From positions 310,001 to 374,000 of the forward strand of contig JAEOUA010000012.1 of assembly GCA_016839555.1 (NCBI GenBank): 64,000 nucleotides of DNA, written 5' to 3'. Both the position numbers and the translations under genes were made by a program. Within the stretch, counting starts at the first letter, position 1. The number at the start of each line of letters is the position of its first letter. The notes beneath the pieces were generated by a model. That model was not told the DNA's origin. It searched no databases and was given only the letters and a program-made list of their open reading frames with translations. Source of the DNA: Promethearchaeota archaeon. GTDB taxonomy: Archaea > Asgardarchaeota > Lokiarchaeia > Sigyniarchaeales > SOKP01. Positions 1-8,787 of this stretch are shown piece after piece.

Positions 1-1021
1 TTTTAAAATTTTTTTCGATTAATCTTCTGGTTTTTTTACTAATTCCCGCCCTATAACTATGTATTTTATTTTTGATAGAAGGTAATGCTTCTCGAGTCCA
101 TATAGCTTGAAGTTCTGCCATCTTTCTAGACAATGTAAAAGTTAAAGTTTGAATATTTTGTTTTAAATGACTAATGAATAAATTTTCTGTTTCCTGATGA
201 GCAGATCGATATTTTCCTGAAGTTTCATCATAAGGAAGATCCCATAGAATTACTTTTTTCGCTCCCGAAGGAGAATTATCTTGATCAATTATAGTGAACT
301 CTTCTCCAACTAATTTTTCAGCAAATTTTTTCGGATTATTTATTGTAGCACTAGATAAAATCCATAGTGGTTTTACACCATAATTTTCAAGCATTCTTTT
401 TAACCGTCTAACCAAAAACGCAAAATTAGAACCAAAAATACCTCTATATATATGAATCTCATCTAAAATTATATAATTTAAATTTTCACAGATACGTCTC
501 CATTTTCTCTTAAACCATGGGATATAAAAATGTAGACCATAAGGGTTGGTGATTATTATATTAGCCTCCGCCAAAACTTTACGTTTTTCTTCTGGCTCCA
601 CATCTCCATCATATACTCCAACTCTTGATAGTTTAATATTGGTTTGATGCATTAAATTAGATAATATAGAATATTGGTCTCGCGCTAATGCTTTAGTTGG
701 AAATATATATAGTGCTGTAGTCTTTGGATTTTCTAAAATTGATTGTAAGACCGATAAATTATAACATAAAGATTTCCCCGAAGCTGTAGATGTGACTATG
801 GCGGTATTTTCACCATTCCTAATACTATTAATTGCTTCAGCTTGATGCCCCCACAATTTAATCTTATTATTATCCACCCATCTCTGGAGCCTTTTTTTAA
901 GTGGTTTTTCAAGCTCACCATATTTAGCTTCTTTCTTTGGAATATGCTGAATATAAGAGATTTGATCCTTATAATAATCTTGTGATTTTATAGTCTCTAG
1001 AAATTTTTCGAAATTAATCAT
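1..1021 (-). CDS. MrfA/Hrq1-type DEAD/DEAH helicase, C-terminus beyond window
   Basis: The frame is open from an ATG at 1021 to the left edge (about 340 codons), so only the N-terminal half is seen. Walker A is TSTASGKSL (around residues 78-85) and the DEAH-type Walker B reads LDEIHIYRGIFG (around 186-197). The wording around both motifs is typical of the YprA/MrfA/Hrq1 family of SF2 helicases, which usually end in a Cys-rich DUF1998 domain; that part would lie outside the window. Known members are 3'-5' helicases in DNA repair. The gene is divergent from the methyltransferase on its right. Family assignment is firm; substrate is not visible. Confidence 0.85.
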   Translation of the reverse strand, partial: MINFEKFLETIKSQDYYKDQISYIQHIPKKEAKYGELEKPLKKRLQRWVDNNKIKLWGHQAEAINSIRNGENTAIVTSTASGKSLCYNLSVLQSILENPKTTALYIFPTKALARDQYSILSNLMHQTNIKLSRVGVYDGDVEPEEKRKVLAEANIIITNPYGLHFYIPWFKRKWRRICENLNYIILDEIHIYRGIFGSNFAFLVRRLKRMLENYGVKPLWILSSATINNPKKFAEKLVGEEFTIIDQDNSPSGAKKVILWDLPYDETSGKYRSAHQETENLFISHLKQNIQTLTFTLSRKMAELQAIWTREALPSIKNKIHSYRAGISKKTRRLIEKNFK

Positions 1022-1131
1022 CTATATTTTCAAGATTAAATAATTTAATATATCAATTAAAAATATCAAGACATATGATTTATTTATTTTCAGTGAATTA
1101 TAAAAATTTAAACCTAGTTAGTGAAACAATT

Positions 1132-1728
1132 ATGAGCCGAAAACATTATTTTGAAGAAAAATCGGAGATATGGGATAAGGAAGTATATCATGATCCTGAC
1201 AAATTAGTGCATATAATAAATCAATTGAAATTAAAACCAAATGATAATGTATTGGATGTTGCATCTGGTACTGGTGTTTTGATTCCATTCATCTTTGAAA
1301 AAATTAAGCTTAAAGGAAAAATTTGTGTAGTAGATTTTTCTAAACAAATGATTTCAATATCTAAAAAAAAACACCCCAAAAACAAATATCCCAATTTAGA
1401 ATTTAAAATTCAAGATATAATGGAAATAAATTTGAAACCAAAATACGATGCAATCATTTGCTATTCTTGTTTTCCTCATTTTCCAAATAAGGCTAAACTA
1501 TTAAAGCATTTATATAAAGGATTAAAATTAGGTGGAAGATTAATTATTGCCCACTCTGAATCCCGAGAAAAGATTAATAAACATCATAAAAAACTAAAGG
1601 ATTCAGTAGTAGTTCATGATATGCTTCCTCCTATGAGTAAAATTAAAAATATGATGGAAAAAGTAGGATTAAAAATTGGAAAAACTAAAGATGATGAAGA
1701 GATGTTTTATGTTATTGGTATCAGATAA
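1132..1728 (+). CDS. Class I SAM-dependent methyltransferase
   Basis: The product has a Rossmann-type methyltransferase fold: motif I is VLDVASGTGVL, followed by the acidic strand CVVDFSK and a motif near YDAIICYSCFPHF. The frame opens earlier, at ATG 1075, but the 19 extra residues (MIYLFSVNYKNLNLVSETI) do not resemble the family, whereas MSRKHYFEEKSEIWD from ATG 1132 is a normal start of small methyltransferases, so I prefer 1132 (198 aa). Substrate is unknown. It stands alone, divergent from the helicase, with a 280-bp AT-rich gap after it. Confidence 0.78.
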   Translation: MSRKHYFEEKSEIWDKEVYHDPDKLVHIINQLKLKPNDNVLDVASGTGVLIPFIFEKIKLKGKICVVDFSKQMISISKKKHPKNKYPNLEFKIQDIMEINLKPKYDAIICYSCFPHFPNKAKLLKHLYKGLKLGGRLIIAHSESREKINKHHKKLKDSVVVHDMLPPMSKIKNMMEKVGLKIGKTKDDEEMFYVIGIR

Positions 1729-2008
1729 TAATTTTTTAATAGTATTTATAAAAAGATGTAATTTTATTAAGGGTATCAAAATCTATATCTTATTTTCAAG
1801 AAAAAATATAAAAAATCTAGGAAAAAATTCGGCTTAGGGTTTATGATTCTAAAATTAATAATTTAACTCAATATTATTTAACAAAATTAACGAGAAATGT
1901 AGGAGAGCAATAAAAATGAATAGTTGAATCTTAAAAACAAAAACTCTACCTTTAAATTAGTATTCGTCGTTGAGTTTTCATTTTATGTGAATGAAAATGT
2001 ATTAATAC

Positions 2009-2908
2009 TTACACGGTTTTTTTTAAATAATCCCAAAATTGTTGTTTCATCTTAGATAATTTCTTATCCTTCATTTTTAGAAAATAAATATCCCGTTTTG
2101 CTATTATAGGATATTTTTCTAATTGGATGGTTTTAATTAACCCTGCATCTTCAGCTTTTTTTGCTATCGCTTCACTTAAGACAGAAATATAATCAGATTC
2201 ACTGACAGCCGAAATAATGGAGTCATTATCATTTATTACTAATCTATAATTCAATTCAGAAGATTTAGGGAATTGTTGTTCAAAAATATCTCGGGTCCCT
2301 GAACCTTCTTCTCGTGATATAAAAGGATATTTTTTAAGCTCCACAAATTTAACATTCTTAACATTATTTTTGATTAAAATATGATCAGGAGAGCAAATAA
2401 AATACATTTTATCTTCTCCTATTTTAATATAATCAAAATCGTCTTTATCATTTTCCATAAAACTTCCCACTCCAGCAAAATCAGTCATATTTTTTTTTAA
2501 TAAATTAATAGATTTTTGAGAATTATTTATCAATGTTTCAAAACTTATTTGAGGATTAAGGCTCTTAAATTCGGTAATAAATTTTGGTAATATCTGAGAA
2601 CCTGGAAGCTTTGAAGTCGTTATAGTCATGATTTCTTTGATATTTTTACCCAAACTATGGATTTTTTGGATGCATTCATCATATAATTCAATAATTTTTT
2701 GAGCATACTCTAAAAACGCTTTTCCTTGCTCAGTTAGCTCAAAAGTTTTAGTAGTTCGATAAATTAATTTTACATTTCCTAATTCTTCCTCTAATTGGGA
2801 TATTCTATGAGATAATGTACTTTGGGAAATTGATAAATCATTAGCTAAAGCAGAAAAGCTTTTATATTGAGTTAATTGTATAAAATTTCTAATATATTCA
2901 ATATTCAT
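2009..2908 (-). CDS. LysR-family transcriptional regulator
   Basis: The N-terminal 60 residues form the LysR winged helix (MNIEYIRNFIQLTQYKSFSAL, then SISQSTLSHRISQLEEELG), followed by a two-lobed periplasmic-binding-protein-like effector domain to residue 299, the usual family length. It lies 80 bp downstream of the Nramp-like transporter gene on the same strand, so it may be co-transcribed with it and possibly with cdhD. The effector is not predictable. LysR regulators are mainly bacterial, so the gene may be of transferred origin. Confidence 0.88.
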   Translation of the reverse strand: MNIEYIRNFIQLTQYKSFSALANDLSISQSTLSHRISQLEEELGNVKLIYRTTKTFELTEQGKAFLEYAQKIIELYDECIQKIHSLGKNIKEIMTITTSKLPGSQILPKFITEFKSLNPQISFETLINNSQKSINLLKKNMTDFAGVGSFMENDKDDFDYIKIGEDKMYFICSPDHILIKNNVKNVKFVELKKYPFISREEGSGTRDIFEQQFPKSSELNYRLVINDNDSIISAVSESDYISVLSEAIAKKAEDAGLIKTIQLEKYPIIAKRDIYFLKMKDKKLSKMKQQFWDYLKKTV

Positions 2909-2988
2909 TCTTAACTATTACTATATTTTAAATTAAATTTATTCTTTATTACCTTATAATACTAATTCCTTTTTTTTGTGAAGTTTTC

Positions 2989-4359
2989 TTATCCTAATCC
3001 GAGTAAAGATAGGATCATAATTAATATCCCACAAAAGATTGCTAGAAATACAGCCCAATAAGGTTTTGGTTTAAGTTCTGGAGCAGTATCTTTCATTTCA
3101 AGATAGGATATTATTATAGGAAAAATAAATATTAAGCCGAGTATGGGACCAGTGAGCATGCTAGCTATAGAAAATAGCCACATAGGTCTTCCTATGAATA
3201 AAATAAAAATCGACGGAAGTATAGTAAAAAATATTAAACAAATTCTGTAAATTGTTGTTCTTTTAATATTAAATCGTTTATAAAAACCTAATCGCTCAAA
3301 ACTCTCTTCATAAAGTCTTGAAAATCCATAAAGTGGCCCTAATATTGAACTAAATAATGCCATCGTACCACAAAGAATAAATAATAATCCTGACCATTCT
3401 CCATAGATCTCAGTAAAAATAGATACCATTTGGGGAATTAAATCCCACCCTACGGGCTTTACTATGTTATAATATAGGGTCTGTGCTGCAGCAATCCAAA
3501 TCATGATTGAAAATACTGTTAAAATCGTAGCAGAAACAAGATTTTGATAGAAAATGACTTTTTTCCAACCTTTTAATCTAATTCGTTCCTCTTGAGTAAG
3601 CTCTTCAGGATTAATCATTTCACCTTCTGGAAGCTCAAACATTCCCATTTTTTTATCTTTTGCAAACCAAATATATGAAACAGTTGGACCGAAGCCAGAA
3701 CCTAGCACTACGAAGAGAACTGCTATAGTTTCAATATTTGAAGTTGTTTCAAGTCCTTCTATTGGACCTGGCAGAGCGGGGGTAAATCCAATAATCCATT
3801 CCTCCAATGAGGGCCAAAACAATAATCCCACTATTGTTATCAAAATTAAAAAAATCCATAATAAAATACTAGATATTTTTTCAAGTAACTTATAACTTCT
3901 GGTAAATACAATTATGAATCCTATTCCTATAATTATTAAAATCCATATATTAATTGGTAAAGGAATTAAAAAATTAAGGGTACCTGCTGTTTGCCCTAAT
4001 AAACCGGATAATAACATTGAATGAAACAAGCACCCTATCATAAGACAAAAAAACATCCATCTGAGCCATTTTTTATCCCAAGAAGTTTGTAGAAATGTTT
4101 TACCACGAATAACGCCATACTGGACTAAAAAAAACTGTCCAAAAATCTTTATAAAGGCGATAATTGGTATAAGATATAATCCTCTCATCCCTAAATAAGC
4201 CCCTAATAATGGAACAGTAATAAATTCTCCACCACCTATCTGTGTGGCTGTAAATACAAAGGCTGGACCCAGCCATTTTATAAACTCCCTAAAATTAAGA
4301 GGAGGCTGCGAAATTCTTGATTTATCTATATTATCTCTATTAAAGCGGGAAGTTTGCAT
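2989..4359 (-). CDS. Nramp-like membrane transporter lacking canonical metal motifs
   Basis: A 456-residue polytopic membrane protein with about 11 hydrophobic segments. The first segment, WLGPAFVFTATQIGGGEF (about residues 29-46), aligns with TM1 of Nramp divalent-metal transporters, but the metal-binding DPGN is replaced by IGGG. The unwound TM6 region, normally MPH, reads GSGFGPTVSYIWFAKD. It therefore belongs to the APC/Nramp superfamily but probably does not carry Mn/Fe in the usual way. A hydrophilic loop follows (roughly residues 235-265). It lies between cdhD (upstream, 115 bp) and the LysR gene (downstream). Fold confident, substrate unknown. Confidence 0.72.
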   Translation of the reverse strand: MQTSRFNRDNIDKSRISQPPLNFREFIKWLGPAFVFTATQIGGGEFITVPLLGAYLGMRGLYLIPIIAFIKIFGQFFLVQYGVIRGKTFLQTSWDKKWLRWMFFCLMIGCLFHSMLLSGLLGQTAGTLNFLIPLPINIWILIIIGIGFIIVFTRSYKLLEKISSILLWIFLILITIVGLLFWPSLEEWIIGFTPALPGPIEGLETTSNIETIAVLFVVLGSGFGPTVSYIWFAKDKKMGMFELPEGEMINPEELTQEERIRLKGWKKVIFYQNLVSATILTVFSIMIWIAAAQTLYYNIVKPVGWDLIPQMVSIFTEIYGEWSGLLFILCGTMALFSSILGPLYGFSRLYEESFERLGFYKRFNIKRTTIYRICLIFFTILPSIFILFIGRPMWLFSIASMLTGPILGLIFIFPIIISYLEMKDTAPELKPKPYWAVFLAIFCGILIMILSLLGLG

Positions 4360-4474
4360 TATTAATTTAGATTAGAATTAATATTTATTAAAGATAATCA
4401 TTTTGATATCAAATCTTTATAACATTTTAATTAAAAAAGAAAAGAAAAAAGTAATTATTTTAATGGACAGAATA

Positions 4475-5680
4475 TTACTGGTGGAGCTGCCCGCTCACCC
4501 AATCGTAGTAAGCCATGTCCTCGAGTGCTTTTGGCATTTCTTTATAGAAATCGGCTATTACTTCTTTAAATGTTGAAGCAGAAATTGGATGGAACATCAT
4601 TGCTAAATCAAGCCCTACTAGCGTTAAGCATAAGGCATTCAAAATCTCCCAAATTGGACCTCTGTATTTTCTTGCACCCCATAGACCGCCTGATCGTTCC
4701 TCGCTCATCCATGCTTCTCGAGCACCCCAAGCGTTTGTTGTACCACCGCTTATTGGATAAGCTAAATCTTCTTCACCTAAAAGCCCAGCCATTCTCATTC
4801 TCTGATAGATAGAGAAACTATATTCTAAACCATATCCGAGAGTAGCGCATGTAGGATCCATTACAATTCTGTTTCGTGGTAATCCCAGTTCTAATGCGTC
4901 TTTATTCATCTTAATTTGATTATTCAAATCCAAAGAAGTCCATAATAAGCAGTTGTGATCATATTTTACAGCGAGAGGGATGACATCCTCCCATGTACCT
5001 TTATCTGCCGCAGAAAGGAGCAATACTTCATCCTGAGATACCTCAGAAAGTACTTTAAACATTTCTATATCCTTCTTTTTATTTCCTGAGCAACCTATAA
5101 GAATTGGGACATCAACTGCTTGAAGAATATCCTCAAAAATTTCTCTCGATTTTGAAACGGGCCAATCTAGAGTTCCAGGATCAATACCGAGTGAATGAAA
5201 TGTGATACATTCAGCTCCAAATTTTTTAACGGCAAATTTTGCCCATTCTGGTGGGTCCCCTAATACTTCTTTATACTCGTTTTTAATTGGTTTTGGAAGA
5301 TGCATCTTATCTCCCATATCAAATACATCATAAGTAACTAGAGGAGGATGAGGGTTTTGCTTTTCTAATCCCAAGAAATTATAGAAGGGAGGAACGGTTT
5401 CTCCTCCAATGGTACAAGTTTTTCCATTTGATCGAATAAATTGAATTTCTTGTATTTCTCCGGGATAGTCAGCTTTGACAGAAAATTTGGTTGGAGTCCA
5501 TTCTGCTTTTCCTAACTTACCTGGAGCAGGTAAACCTGCCGCCCGAGCAGCACCAGCCACAATAGTAGGCAGCATTTGAAATTCTAAATACTCAGCAAAC
5601 AAATCTACGTCTTGTAATTCCAGCTCATCCGTGTCTTTCATGAATTTAGCTAACTTTTTACTTAACTCTTCGAACGACAT
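4475..5680 (-). CDS. cdhD: CO dehydrogenase/acetyl-CoA synthase delta subunit (corrinoid protein small subunit)
   Basis: The 401-aa product is a TIM-barrel corrinoid FeS protein small subunit of the archaeal CODH/ACS complex, which passes the methyl group between the methyl-pterin and acetyl-CoA synthase. Typical stretches are TCTIGGETVPPFYNFLG, NPHPPLVTYDVFDM, the MDPTCATLGYGLEYSFSIY block and the C-terminal AREAWM segment. Length matches archaeal CdhD. No cdhE, cdhA, cdhB or cdhC is adjacent, so the subunit is encoded apart from its partners. An Nramp-like transporter and a LysR gene follow on the same strand. Confidence 0.88.
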   Translation of the reverse strand: MSFEELSKKLAKFMKDTDELELQDVDLFAEYLEFQMLPTIVAGAARAAGLPAPGKLGKAEWTPTKFSVKADYPGEIQEIQFIRSNGKTCTIGGETVPPFYNFLGLEKQNPHPPLVTYDVFDMGDKMHLPKPIKNEYKEVLGDPPEWAKFAVKKFGAECITFHSLGIDPGTLDWPVSKSREIFEDILQAVDVPILIGCSGNKKKDIEMFKVLSEVSQDEVLLLSAADKGTWEDVIPLAVKYDHNCLLWTSLDLNNQIKMNKDALELGLPRNRIVMDPTCATLGYGLEYSFSIYQRMRMAGLLGEEDLAYPISGGTTNAWGAREAWMSEERSGGLWGARKYRGPIWEILNALCLTLVGLDLAMMFHPISASTFKEVIADFYKEMPKALEDMAYYDWVSGQLHQ

Positions 5681-5992
5681 TTTAATATCACTTTTAATTC
5701 TTTAATTAAAAATACAAACTCTATAGGATTGAAAATTGTATATAATATTAAAAATTGACTAATGAAGACTGATCATAGGATAGAGGATTTCATTAGTTTT
5801 GCTTGGTTCTGGATCTTTGATTTAATATAAATATCCGAAATCGATAAAATCATTATAAATAGATAGTTACTAAATCACAAATCTAAATTATAAATTATAA
5901 AATATTTTGTTTTTTATTATTTTAAATTTAAAAATTCATAGAAATAATTAAAATTAAATAGAAGAATTTTAAGATAAAAAACAAATTTTTGA
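5681..5992. other. Intergenic region upstream of cdhD
   Basis: About 310 AT-rich bases without a credible gene. It should hold the cdhD promoter; a TATA-like stretch occurs on the minus strand around 5735-5755, but I cannot assign the transcription start. No repeat or RNA gene was recognised. Confidence 0.4.
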
Positions 5993-6538
5993 TTATAGAT
6001 CTTTTTTGACTAGCTTTTTCTTGTAGAAGACTATAGTTATTAATATCGAACCTATCATAACTCCAATTGTTATACCAAGTGGAAAGCCGGGGATTTCGGG
6101 AATATAGTATCTTGAAAGTGCAGCGGTTGAAAATATATAAAATATATCTTCTTCTGCACTTAATAGAAAAATTTCAATATAATAAATATTTAATATTGGT
6201 GCGGTAAAATTTAACACAGGGTTAACTCCAAAGGTATAATTTAAAAGGAATGGATTTACAAAAATTTTCGGATCAAGGGTTTCATCGGGTTTTAAATATG
6301 ATTCTGTGGGTCTAGCAGCAAAGATGAAAATTCCATACACTTCAAAATTTTGAGAAAAGGTTTGAATTTCTATAGTCTGATTAAAAAATATCGGTGAGAG
6401 ATAAAAAACGGGCGTTCCTTTATCTTCTTCATGCATCTGAGCATAAATAAATCCAGAGGTTGGTTTTATACAAAATAAGGGAAAAAGCAAGAAAAAACAA
6501 ATCAGCCCTAATAATATTGGTTTTTTATATTTTTTCAT
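5993..6538 (-). CDS. Secreted, C-terminally membrane-anchored protein of unknown function
   Basis: The 181-aa protein has a signal peptide or anchor (residues 5-30, after MKKYKKP) and one C-terminal membrane segment (FPLGITIGVMIGSILITIVF) followed by a basic KKKLVKK tail. The preceding IPGFP resembles the PGF-like C-terminal sorting signals of archaeal surface proteins; this is only a resemblance. The middle (about 35-145) is an extracellular beta-rich domain. It sits between leuD and cdhD on the same strand without clear functional link. No family recognised. Confidence 0.6.
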   Translation of the reverse strand: MKKYKKPILLGLICFFLLFPLFCIKPTSGFIYAQMHEEDKGTPVFYLSPIFFNQTIEIQTFSQNFEVYGIFIFAARPTESYLKPDETLDPKIFVNPFLLNYTFGVNPVLNFTAPILNIYYIEIFLLSAEEDIFYIFSTAALSRYYIPEIPGFPLGITIGVMIGSILITIVFYKKKLVKKDL

Positions 6539-6606
6539 GTTTTTAAGTATTATTAGAAATATTTTTGATTTAATAGAATTTTTTTGTATATATATTTTTC
6601 TAATAG

Positions 6607-7101
6607 TTATTTTTCTAAAATTTTTTTCCCAAAATTGATAAGTCCTTCAGAAATGATTTCTTGTAAAAATTGAGGCATTTTTTTAATATGATGCTTCTTT
6701 CCCGTGGTAATATTTAAAAGAATTCCATCAGCTAAATCGATTTGCAATCTATCAGCAGTATTTAATTCAGAAACTTCTGAAAATTCAATTAAAGGTAATG
6801 CGATATTTATTGCATTTCTAAAAAAAATTCTTGCATAAGACGGAGCTATAATACATTTTATCCCTGCAGCTTTTAAGGCAATAGGAGCCTGTTCCCTACT
6901 TGATCCACTTCCAAAATTTGAATTAGCAACAAAAATTGAAGCATTTAGTTTATTTTTCTTTTCATGGAATTGAGGATCAAGATCTTCCATACAATGGGCA
7001 GCCAAATACTCAGGATCTGATTTACTTAAATATCGGGCGGGAATTATTAAATCTGTATTAATATTTTTTTCTTCATATTTTATTATGATTCCTTCTATGA
7101 T
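6607..7101 (-). CDS. leuD: 3-isopropylmalate dehydratase (or homoaconitase) small subunit
   Basis: The swivelling small subunit of the aconitase-family isomerase; GSGSSREQAP and the SYARIFFRNAINIALPL block are diagnostic. With common start codons the frame would begin at TTG 7005, cutting off the essential N-terminus (NTDLIIPARYL). The open frame upstream reads IEGIIIKYEEKNINTDLIIPARYL, exactly the family start, but has no ATG, GTG or TTG before an in-frame TAA. A Shine-Dalgarno GAGGAG (7108-7113) lies 6 nt before an ATC at 7101, giving (M)IEG. I therefore place the start at ATC 7101 (164 aa). It lies 52 bp after leuC. The specificity loop after ARYL reads SKSDPE and does not decide between leucine and other substrates. 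Confidence 0.78.
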   Translation of the reverse strand: MIEGIIIKYEEKNINTDLIIPARYLSKSDPEYLAAHCMEDLDPQFHEKKNKLNASIFVANSNFGSGSSREQAPIALKAAGIKCIIAPSYARIFFRNAINIALPLIEFSEVSELNTADRLQIDLADGILLNITTGKKHHIKKMPQFLQEIISEGLINFGKKILEK

Positions 7102-7105
7102 ACTT

Positions 7106-7113
7106 CTCTCCTC
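7106..7113 (-). promoter_or_regulatory. Ribosome binding site that decides the leuD start
   Basis: On the minus strand GAGGAGAG precedes the isoleucine codon ATC at 7101-7099. The core GGAG is 6 nt from ATC and 9 nt from the next codon, ATA. An ATG at 7116-7114, overlapping the Shine-Dalgarno, is in another frame and stops after six codons. Confidence 0.5.
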
Positions 7114-7153
7114 ATTTAGTTAATTCTCATCTTATATTTAAAATTGTAATAAA

Positions 7154-8419
7154 TTATGGTGAAGTAATATAACCTTTAAGTGCTGAAGCAGCTGCAACTG
7201 CGGGGCTTGACAAATATATCTCGCTTTTAATATGCCCCATTCGACCTAGAAAATTCCTATTTGTTGTAGATAGTGCTTTCTCTCCTTCTGCAAGAATTCC
7301 CATATGCCCTCCTAAGCAAGGACCACAGGTAGGTGGAGATATAATTGCTCCACTTTCAAGAAAAATTCGAATATATCCCTTTTTAATTGCATTTAAATAT
7401 ATTTGTTGTGTTCCGGGAAAAACTATACATCTAACATGGGGGTTTATTTTCTGATTCCTCATAATTTCTGCTGCTATTTTTAAATCCTCTAAACGTCCAT
7501 TAGTACAAAATCCTATTACAACTTGGTCGATTTCTATTTTCATAGTGCTTACTTCAGAAATCGGTTTAGTATTTTCTGGTAAATGTGGAAAAGCTACTTG
7601 TAATTCAATTTGATTGCAATCTAGCGGTATCTCATCTTCATAAAATGCATCTTTGTCATTTTTATAAATATGATAATCAGCAATCTTTCTTTCTTTTAGA
7701 TATAATTCAGTAATTTTATCTGGTTCTATAATTCCATTTTTTCCGCCTGCTTCTATAGCCATATTGCACATTGTAAATCTATTTGCCATTGATAAATTTT
7801 TAATCACTTCTCCTGAAAATTCCATTGCTTTATATGTTGCGCCATCTACCCCAATCTTACCAATAGTATATAAAATTAAATCCTTTCCCGAAACCCATTT
7901 ATTTAATTTACCAGAATAGATAAATTTAATCGTTTCGGGCACTTTAAACCAGCATTGTTGTGTAGCCATTGCAACTCCTAAATCTGTGGATCCAACACCC
8001 GTGGAAAAGGCACCCAAGGCCCCATAGGTGCAAGTATGAGAATCAGCGCCTATAAATAATTCTCCTGTTTTTACTAGTCCTTGTTCTGGTATAAGACAAT
8101 GTTCAATACCCACTCTTCCTTGCTCAAAATAATTCGAAATTTGGTATTCATACGCAAATTCACGTAAAATCTTACACTGATTTGCTGAAGCAACATCCTT
8201 ATTGGGAGTAAAATGATCTGGCGTGAGAATGATTCTATCTTTATTAAACACACCCTTATTTGTTCCTTGTATAACTTTTTTAAAAACTTCTATAGCTATC
8301 GGAGCCGTTATATCATTTGCTAAACATTTATCTACTTTTGCTAAAATAAAATCGCCCGCAACCGCATTCTTATTATCAGTGTGATCTCTTAAGATTTTTT
8401 CTGAGATAGTGAATCCCAT
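7154..8419 (-). CDS. leuC: 3-isopropylmalate dehydratase (or homoaconitase) large subunit
   Basis: The 421-residue catalytic subunit carries the three [4Fe-4S] cysteines of the aconitase family, one in IGFCTNGRLED and two in PPTCGPCLGGHMG, plus the GADSHTCTYGALGAFSTGVG block. It is the short archaeal/LeuC type rather than a full aconitase. The frame opens at ATG 8431 (MWIF), but MGFTISEKIL from ATG 8419 is the family start and is preferred. leuD follows after 52 bp, so the two form an operon. Leucine biosynthesis is the likely role; a homoaconitase-type role is possible, although the neighbouring dap genes argue for lysine via diaminopimelate. Confidence 0.85.
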   Translation of the reverse strand: MGFTISEKILRDHTDNKNAVAGDFILAKVDKCLANDITAPIAIEVFKKVIQGTNKGVFNKDRIILTPDHFTPNKDVASANQCKILREFAYEYQISNYFEQGRVGIEHCLIPEQGLVKTGELFIGADSHTCTYGALGAFSTGVGSTDLGVAMATQQCWFKVPETIKFIYSGKLNKWVSGKDLILYTIGKIGVDGATYKAMEFSGEVIKNLSMANRFTMCNMAIEAGGKNGIIEPDKITELYLKERKIADYHIYKNDKDAFYEDEIPLDCNQIELQVAFPHLPENTKPISEVSTMKIEIDQVVIGFCTNGRLEDLKIAAEIMRNQKINPHVRCIVFPGTQQIYLNAIKKGYIRIFLESGAIISPPTCGPCLGGHMGILAEGEKALSTTNRNFLGRMGHIKSEIYLSSPAVAAASALKGYITSP

Positions 8420-8787
8420 AAATATCCACAAATATTCAAATTCTAATAGTCTAAAGAGTAATTTATTGTTTAAAATTTTATTTGATTCCTTTTTAAATAA
8501 TTAGATTAATTACCATAAACTTAAACAATATTTAATTAATAAATCTTAAAAAATTCTAATTGAAATCAATTATTTTATTATGTAAATTTTTAAATTTTGA
8601 GATAAATAGTTTCATTGCAAATACGCCATTTTTAGGTTTTTTTCCTATAATTCTGAATTATTATTGTTCAATTTTACAATTTTATGAATATGATATATAA
8701 ATCTGAAAATTAATAACACCAGAATCAGAAAATCTATTATATATTATAGAAATTTTTTTCTATTAATTTTAATTTATTGATTTGGAA
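8420..8787. other. Divergent promoter region between leuC and dapF
   Basis: About 370 very AT-rich bases between two divergent operons, so promoters for both leuCD and dapF-lysA should lie here. TATA-like stretches occur on both strands (for example around 8690-8700 on the plus strand). No gene, repeat or RNA was recognised. Confidence 0.4.

Noticed and set aside
6607..7005. leuD starting at TTG 7005
   Set aside because: It would lose the conserved NTDLIIPARYL region that is encoded directly upstream in the same frame.
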